From NCBI GenBank assembly GCA_963726005.1, contig CAVSAT010000001.1:496001-560000 (forward strand): a stretch of 64,000 bases of DNA. The letters run 5' to 3'. Under the pieces are notes generated by a model that had not been told where the DNA came from, ran no database searches, and saw only the letters and a list, made by a program, of their open reading frames with translations. Of this stretch, positions 1 to 8,465 are shown one piece after another (position 1 is the first letter of the stretch; every line of letters starts with the position of its first letter). This stretch comes from Bog-473 sp963726005. Its GTDB lineage: Bacteria; Actinomycetota; Acidimicrobiia; Acidimicrobiales; RAAP-2. The position numbers and the translations under genes were made by a program.

Positions 1-464
1 GTCAGGCGGCCGCGAACCTGAACCAGGCCGACGCCCTTCTCTTTGGCCGGGTGACTTACGAAATGATGGAATCAGCGTGGCGGCCGGCGGCGCCGACGGG
101 AGCCAGACCTGATTGGATGGAACCCTTCGCCCAGACGATCAACGCGGCAAAGAAGTACGTCGTGTCGAGCACCCTGGAGCAGGTTGATTGGAACGCGGAA
201 CTCGTGCGCGGGGATCTGGGCCCGGCCGTCGAGCAACTCAAGCGGGAGTCGGGCAAGGGCATGTTGGTGGGAGGTGTCAAGCTCCCGTTGACGTTGACGG
301 AGATGGGATTGATCGATGAGTACGAGTTCGTGGTGCATCCCAGGCTCGCCGGCCACGGGCCGACGTTGTTCGCGGGGCTGTCGGAGCAGGTCGACTTGAA
401 GCTCGTGAGCCGGCTGGAGCTCGGCTCGGGGGCAGTGGCGATGCGGTACGAGCCGAGAAGATAG
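1..464 (+). CDS. Dihydrofolate reductase / RibD C-terminal-domain family protein, 5'-truncated by window edge
   Basis: The reading frame is open from position 3 to the stop at 462-464, so the true start lies before the window. The fragment carries the family pattern 'LLFGRVTYEMM' near its N terminus, then 'KYVVSSTL', and a C-terminal 'GGVKLPLTL..MGLIDEYEFVVHP' region (shown in pieces), typical of the DHFR-like RibD_C fold (PF01872). This fold uses NADPH to reduce pteridine or riboflavin-precursor type substrates. Stand-alone actinobacterial copies are usually of unknown substrate. A GTG at 51 exists but conserved residues lie upstream of it, so it is not the start. Confidence 0.8.
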   Translation, partial: QAAANLNQADALLFGRVTYEMMESAWRPAAPTGARPDWMEPFAQTINAAKKYVVSSTLEQVDWNAELVRGDLGPAVEQLKRESGKGMLVGGVKLPLTLTEMGLIDEYEFVVHPRLAGHGPTLFAGLSEQVDLKLVSRLELGSGAVAMRYEPRR

Positions 465-605
465 CCATCGGGCTTGCGAGCCCGAGCCGGCGGCACCATC
501 GTGCCTTGCTTCGCGGCTCTTGCGCCCCCCACACCACGAGGAGCGCCGCAGCGATCAAAGCGTCGCTGATCTGGAGACGATATGCACAGAACGCGACAGG
601 GTGAG

Positions 606-890
606 TCAGGGCTCTTCGACCGCGGAGATGACGTACCGCATGACCTCCGCAGACTGAATCGGCGGTGAATCCGATGCCGGCTGTCCTGCGCCACGGAAGG
701 CGAGCAGGTGGTCCTCGGTATCCCAGCGCTCGTAAATGTTGATCCGGCTGGGATCAACCGGATCGGCGGCCTGCACGAAATCAAGACACCCAGTCGCTTG
801 ACGAGCGTTGCGAACGACGTCCGAGTTCGCGGCGAGAAAAGCTGCTCGGTCGACTGGATCGAGGATCAGGCTGCCGGCGATGATCAGCAC
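606..890 (-). CDS. Antibiotic biosynthesis monooxygenase (ABM) family protein
   Basis: A 94-residue protein starting at a GTG (888-890) and reading MLIIAGSLILDPVDRAAFL, with 'GCLDFVQAADPVDPSRINIYERW' following (broken here only for length). This is the single-domain dimeric alpha/beta-barrel ABM fold (PF03992): conserved N-terminal strand, central GC.. strand, and the 'ERW' segment. Family members act as small cofactor-free monooxygenases or stress proteins; no substrate can be assigned. The open frame extends much further upstream, but that part runs antisense to the next gene and has no family similarity, so I chose the internal GTG. Lies convergent with the upstream RibD_C-like gene. Confidence 0.72.
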   Translation of the reverse strand: MLIIAGSLILDPVDRAAFLAANSDVVRNARQATGCLDFVQAADPVDPSRINIYERWDTEDHLLAFRGAGQPASDSPPIQSAEVMRYVISAVEEP

Positions 891-957
891 GAGCCAAATT
901 CTCGGCAATTGGTGCGTCTTCCGACGAAGGAGTTGATCCCGATGCAATGATGACCGG

Positions 958-1695
958 ATGGCGGATCTGTCCGGACGGATCGCTCTCGTCACCGGAGCCT
1001 CATCCGGCCTCGGCGAGCGATTCGCGGAGACCCTTCGCCAGGCTGGAGCTGAGGTGGTGGCAACGGCCAGACGAACGGAGCGGCTCGAACAGCTCGCCAA
1101 TCGATCGGGATCCATCGCTCTCGCAGGAGACATTGCGAACCCCGATCATCGCGGCGCGCTGGCAGAGGCGATCGCCGATCGATTCGGACGCCTCGACATG
1201 CTCGTGAACAACGCGGGCATATGCGACGACGGACCAATCGAGGACCAATCGCTCGAGGAGCTGACGACGGTGGTTCAAACCGATCTCGTCGCGGTCCTCG
1301 ATCTATGCCGGCTCATGGCTCCGCTGCTGTTCTTGAGCGATCGCGCGACGGTGATCAATGTCTCGTCGATTTTCGGGCTGGTTGCTTCTCGTGGCCCGAT
1401 GGCGGCGTACAACGCTTCGAAGGGGGCGTTGGTCAATCTGACCCGTCATCTCGCCGCTCAATGGGGAGTGCACGGTGTTCGTGTGAACGCACTCGCCCCA
1501 GGGTACTTTCCGACCGAGCTCACAGGGGGGCTCATCGACCCCAGCTTGGTCGAGAGTATCGAAGCCCGGTCGTTGTTGGGACGGGTGCCCTCGATCGACG
1601 AGCTCGACGGCCCGCTCCTGTTTCTGGCATCGGACGCGTCGAGCTATGTCACCGGACATACGCTGGTGGTTGACGGAGGTTGGACAAGCACGTAA
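958..1695 (+). CDS. Short-chain dehydrogenase/reductase (SDR), classical type
   Basis: 245 residues, the normal length for a classical SDR. Visible motifs: the nucleotide-binding TGASSGLG at residues 12-19, NNAG at 84-87, a catalytic serine in 'NVSSIFG' (about 136), and the YNASK catalytic pair (Tyr151, Lys155). The C terminus 'YVTGHTLVVDGGW' is the usual SDR end. Arg39 in 'ATARR' suggests NADP(H) preference (inference). It oxidises or reduces a hydroxyl/carbonyl group of unknown substrate. Starts ATG at 958, 67 bp from the divergent ABM gene. Confidence 0.9.
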   Translation: MADLSGRIALVTGASSGLGERFAETLRQAGAEVVATARRTERLEQLANRSGSIALAGDIANPDHRGALAEAIADRFGRLDMLVNNAGICDDGPIEDQSLEELTTVVQTDLVAVLDLCRLMAPLLFLSDRATVINVSSIFGLVASRGPMAAYNASKGALVNLTRHLAAQWGVHGVRVNALAPGYFPTELTGGLIDPSLVESIEARSLLGRVPSIDELDGPLLFLASDASSYVTGHTLVVDGGWTST

Positions 1696-1787
1696 GCCAA
1701 CATTCTGGGGGAGTGCATTGCGAAGCTCGGGTTCTGTCATGCGGGTTTCCACCATCTCCTTGTCCCGCTCGACTGGCCGGAGGACGG

Positions 1788-2651
1788 TCACCGCCGCAAT
1801 TCCGCCACCTGTTCCAGCCGTCGCAGCTTCTGCGGGTTGCGGATTGCGTAGATCCCCGTGATCCGATCGCCGTCGATCACCAGACTCACCGCGGTGACGT
1901 CTTCACCGACGACGAAGCGGGCACCGACCATCCCGTTGAGCCAGACGGTGGTCGCACTCAAATCCGACAGATCCGCCACGCGGGAGAGGAACGTCACCAC
2001 CCTCTCGACCCCGGTGAGCGGCTTGCGAGCAGCCGCCACCAGGCCGCCGCCATCGGCGATCAACACGACGTCCGGGGCTAGTACCTCCATGAGCCCCTGG
2101 ACGTCGCCGGAGGTAATGGCAGCCATGAACTTCTCGAGGGTTGCCTCCTGCTGGGCTCGGTCCACCTGCATCCGTGGTCGGCGCGCCGCGACGTGCTCGC
2201 GGGCACGGTGCGCGATCTGTCGGACCGCGGCCGGGGTCTTGCCCACGGCCGCGGCGATCTCGTCGTACGGCGTCTCGAACACCTCGTGCAGCACAAAGAC
2301 TGCCCGCTCGGCCGGACCAAGAGTCTCGAGAACCGTCAGCATGGCGATCGAGACGTTCACGGCGAGCTCGGCGTCCTCGGCCACATCGGGACTGGTCAGC
2401 AGCGGCTCGGGTAACCATTCCCCCACGTAGTCCTCCCGCAGGCGGGACACTTTTCGGAGCCGGTTCAGCGCCTGGCGGGTGACGATCCGGACAAGATACG
2501 CCCGCGGGTGGCGCACTTCCGCCTGGTCCACAGTGGCCCACCGCAACCAGGTCTCCTGGACGACGTCTTCGGCGTCAGATGCAGAGCCGAGCATCTCATA
2601 GGCGACGGTAAAGAGCAGCCCGCGGTGGGAGTCGAACGGGTCGTCATTCAT
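1788..2651 (-). CDS. ECF41-type RNA polymerase sigma factor with C-terminal SnoaL-like domain
   Basis: 287 residues: sigma-70 region 2 ('AEDVVQETWLRW', about 27-40), region 4 helix-turn-helix ('YDEIAAAVGKTPAAVRQIAHRA', split for length, about 130-150), then a roughly 120-residue SnoaL/NTF2-like extension. The extension contains a DGGG motif (about 200) and, close to the C terminus, NPQKL, matching the DGGGK and NPDKL signatures described for the ECF41 group. In that group the extension replaces a separate anti-sigma factor and tunes activity. The ATG overlaps the stop of the upstream CMD-family gene by 4 bp (ATGA), so the two are co-translated. The pairing with a carboxymuconolactone-decarboxylase gene is the classic ECF41 context. 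Confidence 0.92.
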   Translation of the reverse strand: MNDDPFDSHRGLLFTVAYEMLGSASDAEDVVQETWLRWATVDQAEVRHPRAYLVRIVTRQALNRLRKVSRLREDYVGEWLPEPLLTSPDVAEDAELAVNVSIAMLTVLETLGPAERAVFVLHEVFETPYDEIAAAVGKTPAAVRQIAHRAREHVAARRPRMQVDRAQQEATLEKFMAAITSGDVQGLMEVLAPDVVLIADGGGLVAAARKPLTGVERVVTFLSRVADLSDLSATTVWLNGMVGARFVVGEDVTAVSLVIDGDRITGIYAIRNPQKLRRLEQVAELRR

Positions 2652-3226
2652 GCCGTCGATGCTGTGGCAAGCGGCTTGAGGTCACAGACCGCCGAGAAAC
2701 CCTGCGACTCGATGCCCATCGCGACGTTGGATCGAGCCATCAGGTTGGCCGCCGCGATGAACATGGTCAGCTCCACCAGAGCCGCTGGTCCGAGCCCCTT
2801 GAGCAGCCTCGCCGACAGCTCGTCGGTGACGGTGGGAGGGGTCTGGGTCATCGCCTCGGCGTACTCCATGACATCACGCTCCAGCGAGGTGAAGACATCC
2901 GAATCACGCCACCGGGGCACCTCACGTGCCTTGTTCACGTCAAGTCCCTCGTTTTGGGCATGGAAGTACCCGAAGTCGAGGCAAAAGCTGCAGCCGATCA
3001 GGCTGGCCGTCGCCATGTGGGCGAAGGACTTCAGGTTCTCATCACACTGGTCCAACTTCTGCATCTTTCGACCGAGGCTGAAGCTCAAGTTCAGTACCTT
3101 CCGGTTGTGCCATGCCACTCCGACGGGCTCAGGCACCTCTCCGAACATTTTGCGGGACATCCGCTTGACCATTGCGCCGTAGAGCCCGGTCAGTTCTGCC
3201 TGCGGGATTCGTGTACTCCTCGCCAT
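2648..3226 (-). CDS. Carboxymuconolactone decarboxylase (CMD/AhpD-like) family protein, ECF41 target
   Basis: 192 residues with the redox motif C79-x2-C82-x6-H89 ('GCSFCLDFGYFH'), as in AhpD-like/CMD-family proteins (PF02627), which are disulfide reductases or peroxide-detoxifying enzymes rather than true decarboxylases in many cases. Start ATG at 3224-3226 is supported by a strong AGGAGG at 3231-3236. The gene is first in a two-gene operon with the ECF41 sigma factor (4-bp overlap). An ECF41-like promoter lies just upstream (3260-3286), so it is very likely the direct target of the sigma factor it is paired with. Substrate unknown. Confidence 0.9.
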   Translation of the reverse strand: MARSTRIPQAELTGLYGAMVKRMSRKMFGEVPEPVGVAWHNRKVLNLSFSLGRKMQKLDQCDENLKSFAHMATASLIGCSFCLDFGYFHAQNEGLDVNKAREVPRWRDSDVFTSLERDVMEYAEAMTQTPPTVTDELSARLLKGLGPAALVELTMFIAAANLMARSNVAMGIESQGFSAVCDLKPLATASTA

Positions 3227-3259
3227 GATGCCTCCTCTTAGTGCCTGCCCTCACATGGA

Positions 3260-3286
3260 GACACCGGGCGCAAGTCGAATGTGACA
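3260..3286 (-). promoter_or_regulatory. Putative ECF41 sigma-factor promoter
   Basis: On the minus strand an exact TGTCACA (3280-3286) is followed after 16 bp by TGTC (3260-3263), 33 bp before the CMD start codon. Published ECF41 promoters have TGTCACA at -35 and CGTC at -10; here the -35 is perfect and the -10 differs at one base. Position in front of the ECF41-linked operon supports autoregulation. Confidence 0.7.
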
Positions 3287-3463
3287 CTTGTGTCGGATCT
3301 TGGCCAACCGTGGTTGAAGCGAGGGTGGTTGTGAGCCGATGTCGCGAACCGCCCCCGTTGCCGAGTGCTCTCAGAGGGAGGCGCGCCGCCCGAGCGAAGC
3401 CGACCTGCAGGGATAGCTGGGCGGGTGTTGCCCGCGGTGTCGCTCGGGCTTACGGTGGTGGCG

Positions 3464-3835
3464 ATGGACGCCCCTCCCTTCGAAGGTCTGTCCCACTTCC
3501 AGTTGCGGGTCTCCGACCTCGATGTCAGCGTGAACTGGTACGAGCGTGCGCTCGGCCTGACCGAGCTGCGCGGCGAGCCTGGGCGGTACATCGCCCTCCA
3601 GTCCACGACCGGGCGGTTCCGCGTGGTGCTGTCCGCAGGAGGACGCGCCGGCGCCACCGGTGCCCTGGACCACATCGCCTTCGCCATCTCCGGTCTCGAC
3701 GCGCTCACGGAGTGGTGCGAGCACCTGACGAAAAGCGGCATCACCCACGAGGGCATCAAGCCGAACATCGTCGGTCACTCGGTCGATCTGTTCGACCCCG
3801 ACGGCAACAACATCGAGCTGGTCAGCGAACGTTAG
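3464..3835 (+). CDS. VOC (glyoxalase/bleomycin-resistance) superfamily protein
   Basis: 123 residues from ATG 3464: 'LSHFQLRVSDLDVSVNWYERALGL' (split) opens the first beta-alpha-beta-beta-beta module, and 'LDHIAFAISGLDAL' and 'SVDLFDPDGNNIEL' form the second. Candidate metal ligands are His in 'SHFQL', His in 'LDHIAF' and Glu in 'NNIELV'. The family covers glyoxalase I, dioxygenases and bleomycin/fosfomycin-type resistance proteins; the reaction cannot be told from sequence. The open frame extends upstream to 3365 without family similarity; GTG codons at 3455-3460 are alternative starts. Confidence 0.82.
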   Translation: MDAPPFEGLSHFQLRVSDLDVSVNWYERALGLTELRGEPGRYIALQSTTGRFRVVLSAGGRAGATGALDHIAFAISGLDALTEWCEHLTKSGITHEGIKPNIVGHSVDLFDPDGNNIELVSER

Positions 3836-3851
3836 TCGGGCGAGGACCGAA

Positions 3852-4553
3852 CTATTGCGATGGCAGGAACGGGATGAGCGCGGGGAGGAACCACTCGGTG
3901 ATGGCCATCAACGGGGTTTCCGTGACATCGTCAATGCGATACGTCCGGACGAGCAGGTAGTCACCGAATGCCACCGGTGGCTCCGATGATCCAGCCAGGA
4001 TGAATCTGTCCGGTTCGGCCAGGGATTGACGGGTCGCTTCGATCCCTTCCTCGGCGAGGATTCGACCGATCGGGTCGTTGCCTGTCTCGAGCCTGTGACG
4101 GAATCCCGCCGGGACGCGACTCGTGACAATCACGCTCTCCGCATACACGTACGAACGTCCAGAGCGCCGGCCCTGAAGAGTGGCGGACCGATGAAGCAAC
4201 GGCTGGTCCCGTCCAGATCGCAATGCGCTCGAGGCGTGCGATCCGATCATCTCGTGACGACACCCATGGGCGTCGATGCTTTCGCCGACAAGCTGCTCCA
4301 AGAAGTTCGTCACGGTACCGCTCGTGCTCTCGAGAGCCACCTCCAGCCGTGATCGAGTCTCCACCCGCACCATTGAATCGCAACCTTCGAGAGTCAGACG
4401 CGGGCCCGACTCGGGCGGGCTCCGGACGATCGCGATCAGGCCTTTTTTCAGCTTCCCACTGATCGACAGGCCCTTCAGCGTCGGGATGGGAGCAGCCGCT
4501 GCGTGGGCCGCTGTGTCCCCGAGCGCCGACTCGGTGGGGCCTGTCGACGACAT
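3852..4553 (-). CDS. Chorismate pyruvate-lyase-like (UbiC/DUF98) family protein
   Basis: 233 residues from ATG 4551-4553; this start leaves a 28-bp gap to the upstream enoyl-CoA hydratase-like gene, whereas the longer frame would overlap it. The core shows the DUF98/UbiC pattern: 'LLHRSATLQGRRSGRSYVYAESVIV' (split), then 'NDPIGRILAEEGIEATR' and a C-terminal 'YLLVRTYRI', i.e. an Arg in the substrate pocket, an A-E-S strand and the 'PIG..L' turn. Family members cleave chorismate to 4-hydroxybenzoate and pyruvate, or are effector-sensing relatives (UTRA fold). The remote similarity means function is only tentative. Probably co-transcribed with the crotonase gene. Confidence 0.55.
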   Translation of the reverse strand: MSSTGPTESALGDTAAHAAAAPIPTLKGLSISGKLKKGLIAIVRSPPESGPRLTLEGCDSMVRVETRSRLEVALESTSGTVTNFLEQLVGESIDAHGCRHEMIGSHASSALRSGRDQPLLHRSATLQGRRSGRSYVYAESVIVTSRVPAGFRHRLETGNDPIGRILAEEGIEATRQSLAEPDRFILAGSSEPPVAFGDYLLVRTYRIDDVTETPLMAITEWFLPALIPFLPSQ

Positions 4554-4581
4554 GACTGAGCCTCGAGATGCCCGCCAGGCG

Positions 4582-5358
4582 TCATCGCCCCGTCCACCGC
4601 GGCGGGCGGTGTTCCGCTGCGGCCAGCCGACCTTCCGCCACGTCCTGCGACCCGCTCGCGACATGCCGCATTGTCTCGCCGAATCGGATGGCCTCCACCG
4701 TGGCCATCTGACGGGTCCGCATCGCCATCTCCTTCATCGCGCGCTGGGCCAGAGGCGCTCCGCGGAGAAGACGTTGAGCGAGCGCATTGGCTTCCTCCAG
4801 CAGGGTGTCATGAGGGACAACCCTCCAGGCCAAACCGATGGCGTGCGCTCGCTCCGCATCGATGCGCTCCCCGGTGAGCAGGAGCTCCATCGCATCCGCC
4901 CAGTTGATGCGTTGCGGGAGGCGTATCGATGCCACGATTGCCGGGACCCCGAGGACCACTTCTGGAAGCCCGAACTCGGCTCGGTCGCTCGCCAGGACGA
5001 AATCGCACCAGGTGGCAAGCGTGAGCCCGTAGCCCAGGCAGTACCCGTTCACGGCAGCAATGACCGGCTTGAAGATCTCCCACCCGCTCTCGAAGGAATT
5101 CAGCGTCGGTTTCTCCCAGAACGTCCCCGCGAACTCTCCCGTGGACCCTTCTCCATGGCGCAGGTCCGCGCCGACACAGAACGCACGCCCGGAACCGGTG
5201 ACGATCGCCACCCACGCGTCCTCATCGTCACGGAAACGCGAGAAGGCATCGTTGAGGTCGCGCCGCATCTCGGCGTTGATGGCGTTGAGAACGTCGGGTC
5301 GGTTGTAGGTGATGGTGGCCACATGGCCGTCGAGTTGGAACGTCGCCGAATCACCCAC
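4582..5358 (-). CDS. Enoyl-CoA hydratase/isomerase (crotonase) family protein with one altered catalytic site
   Basis: 258 residues, normal crotonase length. CoA-binding/oxyanion segments 'AFCVGADLRHG' (60-69) and 'AAVNGYCLGYGLTLA' (101-115) are present, and the second catalytic acid is kept in 'FGLPEVV' (Glu133). The first catalytic glutamate of true hydratases (in 'GGGCELA') corresponds here to Thr113 in 'GYGLTLA', so classic enoyl-CoA hydration is unlikely; isomerase, hydrolase or another CoA-thioester chemistry is more plausible. ATG start. First gene of a probable two-gene operon with the UbiC-like gene, which suggests aromatic-acid or fatty-acid related metabolism (inference). Confidence 0.85.
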   Translation of the reverse strand: MGDSATFQLDGHVATITYNRPDVLNAINAEMRRDLNDAFSRFRDDEDAWVAIVTGSGRAFCVGADLRHGEGSTGEFAGTFWEKPTLNSFESGWEIFKPVIAAVNGYCLGYGLTLATWCDFVLASDRAEFGLPEVVLGVPAIVASIRLPQRINWADAMELLLTGERIDAERAHAIGLAWRVVPHDTLLEEANALAQRLLRGAPLAQRAMKEMAMRTRQMATVEAIRFGETMRHVASGSQDVAEGRLAAAEHRPPRWTGR

Positions 5359-5529
5359 GGCACTAGTCTGCCCGCGTGAGAACGTGCTCCACGCGTGGAG
5401 GCCCAGACCCCAACCGCAGCGCCAACCCGGGACGATCCGGATCAGCGCGCGCTCGAGGCCCGGGGAGCTGCCCCATCACACCCGAGTGGTCCACTCGACT
5501 CTTGGACGCGACAGGTCCATAATCGCGGC

Positions 5530-5868
5530 ATGCCACCGCGGCGCCTCAGCATCCCCGACGCTCGAGGCCACGGTGCGACGCTGCGGGTGACCAAGCACCC
5601 GGAGCAACGCAAGGTCGTGCTGAGCCACTGGCGGGAGGGGGTGTGTGTGGCTTCGACACCCGTCGACGTGAGCGAGGTGCCCGCACTCATCGGCGTGCTC
5701 GCCGATGCCCTCGGCGACGCCATCGGCGGCAAGAAGAACGAGGGCGTCACTGCGCCACGCTCGAGCTCCCTGCTGTCGGTCGTCCGCGGGTGGCTTCGAC
5801 CGAGGCTGGCGCAGATCACCGAGCTGCGACTCGTACGCGACTCGCCCGGAGTACGCCGGGAGGGCTGA
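5530..5868 (+). CDS. Conserved hypothetical protein (113 aa)
   Basis: Small protein from ATG 5530. Contains 'PEQRKVVLSHWREGVCVAS', then 'VDVSEVPALIGVLADALGDA', i.e. a short beta-hairpin followed by an amphipathic helix. This arrangement is seen in small uncharacterised actinobacterial proteins whose 'W..G.C.A' strand precedes an 'L...L..AL' helix. No catalytic motif, signal peptide or membrane segment. The frame is open upstream to 5395, but that part is low-complexity Arg/Pro-rich. Located 190 bp upstream of rpsA; function unknown. Confidence 0.6.
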   Translation: MPPRRLSIPDARGHGATLRVTKHPEQRKVVLSHWREGVCVASTPVDVSEVPALIGVLADALGDAIGGKKNEGVTAPRSSSLLSVVRGWLRPRLAQITELRLVRDSPGVRREG

Positions 5869-6057
5869 TCTCAGCCAGTCATTCCTGGCCGAAGGGGACG
5901 TGGGCGCACGCCTGGGCTGCGGTAAGGCCGCCCACGGAGCCTGGTACGCTCAACGGTCCTGCCCGCCGGCACCGGTGGCGGCGCAGCCCTAATCCCACGA
6001 ACCGACCCCGGCGCGGTCCTGCGGGTGCAGATCGCACCCGCCGCAAGGAGCTTCACC

Positions 6058-7533
6058 ATGGCTGACGTAGCAACCACCTCGACCACCGTGCTCTCCCCCG
6101 AGGCGATGGGCAGCTTCGATGCCGAGGGCAACTACACCCCCCGCACCATCGTCGACGACGACCTGGGGGACGCCGACCTCGAGAAGGCGATGGGCGACTC
6201 CATCATCGAATTCGACGACGGGGACGTGATCGAGGGGACCGTGGTCAAGATCGACCGCGACGAGGTCCTCCTCGATATCGGCTTCAAGTCCGAGGGCGTG
6301 ATCCCCGCCCGCGAGCTCTCCATCCGCAACGACGTCGATCCGACCGAGATCGTGAAGCTCGGCGAGCACGTCGAGGCCCTTGTCCTCCAGAAGGAGGACA
6401 AGGAGGGACGGCTGGTCCTCTCCAAGAAGCGGGCCCAGTACGAGCGGGCGTGGACCACGATCGAAGAGAAGAAGAACAAGGGCGAGATGGTGTCGGGCCC
6501 CGTGATCGAGGTCGTCAAGGGTGGCCTGATCGTCGACATCGGGCTGCGCGGCTTCCTGCCGGCCTCGCTCGTCGAGCTACGGCGCGTGCGTGAGCTGCAG
6601 CCCTACGTGGGCAAGGAGATCGAGGCCAAGATCATCGAGCTCGACCGCAACCGCAACAACGTGGTGCTCTCGCGACGGGCCTGGCTCGAGGAGGCCCAGA
6701 AGGAGCAGCGCGGCGACTTCCTGCAGAACCTCAAGCCGGGGGAGCGCCGCAAGGGCGTCGTGTCCTCGGTGGTCAATTTCGGCGCCTTCGTCGACCTCGG
6801 CGGCATGGACGGCCTCGTCCACGTGTCCGAGCTGAGCTGGAAGCACGTGGACCATCCTTCCTCCGTGGTCTCGGTGGGCGACGAGATCGAGGTCGAGGTG
6901 CTCGACGTGGACCTCGACAAGGAGCGCATCAGCCTCTCCTTGAAGGCGACCCAGTCGGACCCATGGCAGGAGTTCGCCGACAGTCACTCCGTGGGCCAGC
7001 TCGTCTACGGACGCATCACCAAGCTCGTCCCCTTCGGTGCCTTCGTGCAGGTCGGTGACGGGATCGAGGGCCTGGTGCACATCTCGGAGATGGCCGTGCA
7101 CCACGTCGACCTGCCCGAGCAGGTCGTCACGCCGGGCGAGGAGCTGTGGGTCAAGATCATCGACATCGACCTCCAGCGCCGCCGCATCTCCCTGTCGATC
7201 AAGCAGGCGGCCGAGGGCGGCGAGGTCTCCGAGGAGTACCGCGAGGCCTTCGGCGAGCACGCCTACGACGAGGAGGGGAACTACATCGGCTTCGACTACG
7301 CCGACGGCGAGTTCACCCCCGAGACGGAGGCCCAGGCGGCCTGGGCGGACTTCGCCGAGGAGATCGGCACGCCGGTCGTCGTGCCCGAGTCGGGCGGGGA
7401 GGGTGTGACCGCCGAGACGGCCGAGGCCGCCGCGCCGGCTGCGGTCGACACTGCGGGGGCGGCACCGGCGGGGACGCCGGAGGCAGCACCCGCCGCAGAG
7501 GCGGCGCCCGCGCCCGAGGCGCCCGCCGAATAG
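6058..7533 (+). CDS. rpsA: 30S ribosomal protein S1
   Basis: 491 residues with four S1 RNA-binding (OB-fold) domains: about 45-110 ('VIEGTVVKIDRDEVLLDIG'), 130-190 ('GPVIEVVKGGLIVDIGLRG'), 215-280 ('GVVSSVVNFGAFVDLGGMD') and 300-365 ('GRITKLVPFGAFVQVGDGI'). An acidic, Ala/Pro-rich tail follows (after about 400), typical of actinobacterial S1. It helps recruit mRNA to the 30S subunit. Start ATG 6058 has AAGGAG at 6044-6049. In many actinobacteria rpsA is directly followed by coaE and uvrB; here those lie 41 kb downstream. The next gene is convergent with only a 14-bp gap. Confidence 0.97.
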   Translation: MADVATTSTTVLSPEAMGSFDAEGNYTPRTIVDDDLGDADLEKAMGDSIIEFDDGDVIEGTVVKIDRDEVLLDIGFKSEGVIPARELSIRNDVDPTEIVKLGEHVEALVLQKEDKEGRLVLSKKRAQYERAWTTIEEKKNKGEMVSGPVIEVVKGGLIVDIGLRGFLPASLVELRRVRELQPYVGKEIEAKIIELDRNRNNVVLSRRAWLEEAQKEQRGDFLQNLKPGERRKGVVSSVVNFGAFVDLGGMDGLVHVSELSWKHVDHPSSVVSVGDEIEVEVLDVDLDKERISLSLKATQSDPWQEFADSHSVGQLVYGRITKLVPFGAFVQVGDGIEGLVHISEMAVHHVDLPEQVVTPGEELWVKIIDIDLQRRRISLSIKQAAEGGEVSEEYREAFGEHAYDEEGNYIGFDYADGEFTPETEAQAAWADFAEEIGTPVVVPESGGEGVTAETAEAAAPAAVDTAGAAPAGTPEAAPAAEAAPAPEAPAE

Positions 7534-7547
7534 CGACCGCTGCGAGC

Positions 7548-8465
7548 TCACCCAGAGGCGAGGTCGCGCAGGACGGTGGCGAAGCGCGCCGCACCGGGGC
7601 GGTGCGTCACGAAGAAGAGCACCGGGTCGAGGAGCTCGAGCTCGAGCACAGCGGGCTCGCCGTCCGTGCGCCGCACCACGTCGACCCGCGCGTAGGCGGT
7701 GGGGCCGAGCAGCCCCTCGGCCGCTGCCACGGCCTGACGCGCCACGGCGAGCTGCCCGGCGGTCGGCGTGGCGCCGGTCACGACCTGGTTCTCGATCAGG
7801 CTGTCGGTGGCCCCGACCCCGCGGCGGATCATCGGGTCCTTGTGGACGGCGTGGCTGAAGGCGCCTCCGAGGAAGACGAGCCCGGCCTCGCCATCGGTGT
7901 CGACCGCCGGCTGGTACGGCTGGACCATGGCCGTCCTGCCCGCTCCCACGAGCTCGCCGATGTGCGCCCGCGCCGCGTCGTGCTCGTGCGCCTCGTAGCG
8001 GGCCGTCCGGTAGCCGCCGCCCGACACGGACGGCTTGACCACGATCTCCTCCCGGGGGAGGGCCAGCGCCGATGGGTCGAATCCCCCCGCATCCCCGTCG
8101 GGCGGCACCCACGACGTGGGCACCGTCGGGACGCCGGCTCCCTCGAGGTCGCGCAGGTAGCGCTTGTCGAGGTTCCAGCGCAGGATGGCCGGGGCGTTGG
8201 CCGTGCGGACGCCCGATACGGCAAGGCCCTCGACCCAGTCCAGGAACTCTGTGACGCGATGGATGTTGTCCCACGTGCCGTTGGCCACGACGAGGTCGAA
8301 GGCGGACCAGTCCACGGACGGGTCGGTCCACACCGCCGTCTGTGCGTCTGTCCCGGCCTCGTCGAGCGCGTCGAGCACCAGCGGCCCCTCGTCGAGCTGG
8401 TCGGGAAACTTCGCACAGGAGGCCAAGGCCACCCGCGGGCGATGCCGTGCCGCCGCTGGGGGCAT
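7548..8465 (-). CDS. ATP-grasp ligase family protein (RimK/glutathione-synthetase-like)
   Basis: 305 residues. An N-terminal domain is followed by an ATP-grasp fold: 'NLDKRYLRDLEGAGVPTVPT' (about 98-117), the nucleotide-binding 'EIVVKPSVSGGGYRTARY' (139-156), 'MVQPYQPAV', and a metal-binding 'VLELELLDPVLFF' (272-284). Enzymes of this fold join a carboxylate to an amine or thiol through an acyl-phosphate. This subgroup resembles stand-alone actinobacterial ligases annotated near DcsG of cycloserine biosynthesis; the substrate is unknown. ATG directly follows the TGA of the upstream serine-hydrolase gene (TGAATG), so it is the last gene of the dppBCDF-hydrolase-ligase operon. Confidence 0.82.
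   Translation of the reverse strand: MPPAAARHRPRVALASCAKFPDQLDEGPLVLDALDEAGTDAQTAVWTDPSVDWSAFDLVVANGTWDNIHRVTEFLDWVEGLAVSGVRTANAPAILRWNLDKRYLRDLEGAGVPTVPTSWVPPDGDAGGFDPSALALPREEIVVKPSVSGGGYRTARYEAHEHDAARAHIGELVGAGRTAMVQPYQPAVDTDGEAGLVFLGGAFSHAVHKDPMIRRGVGATDSLIENQVVTGATPTAGQLAVARQAVAAAEGLLGPTAYARVDVVRRTDGEPAVLELELLDPVLFFVTHRPGAARFATVLRDLASG

Noticed and set aside
6577..8331. 584-codon minus-strand frame opposite rpsA
   Set aside because: It is the high-G+C antisense shadow of rpsA and part of the ATP-grasp gene; the translation is low-complexity Arg/Ala/Gly with no family similarity.
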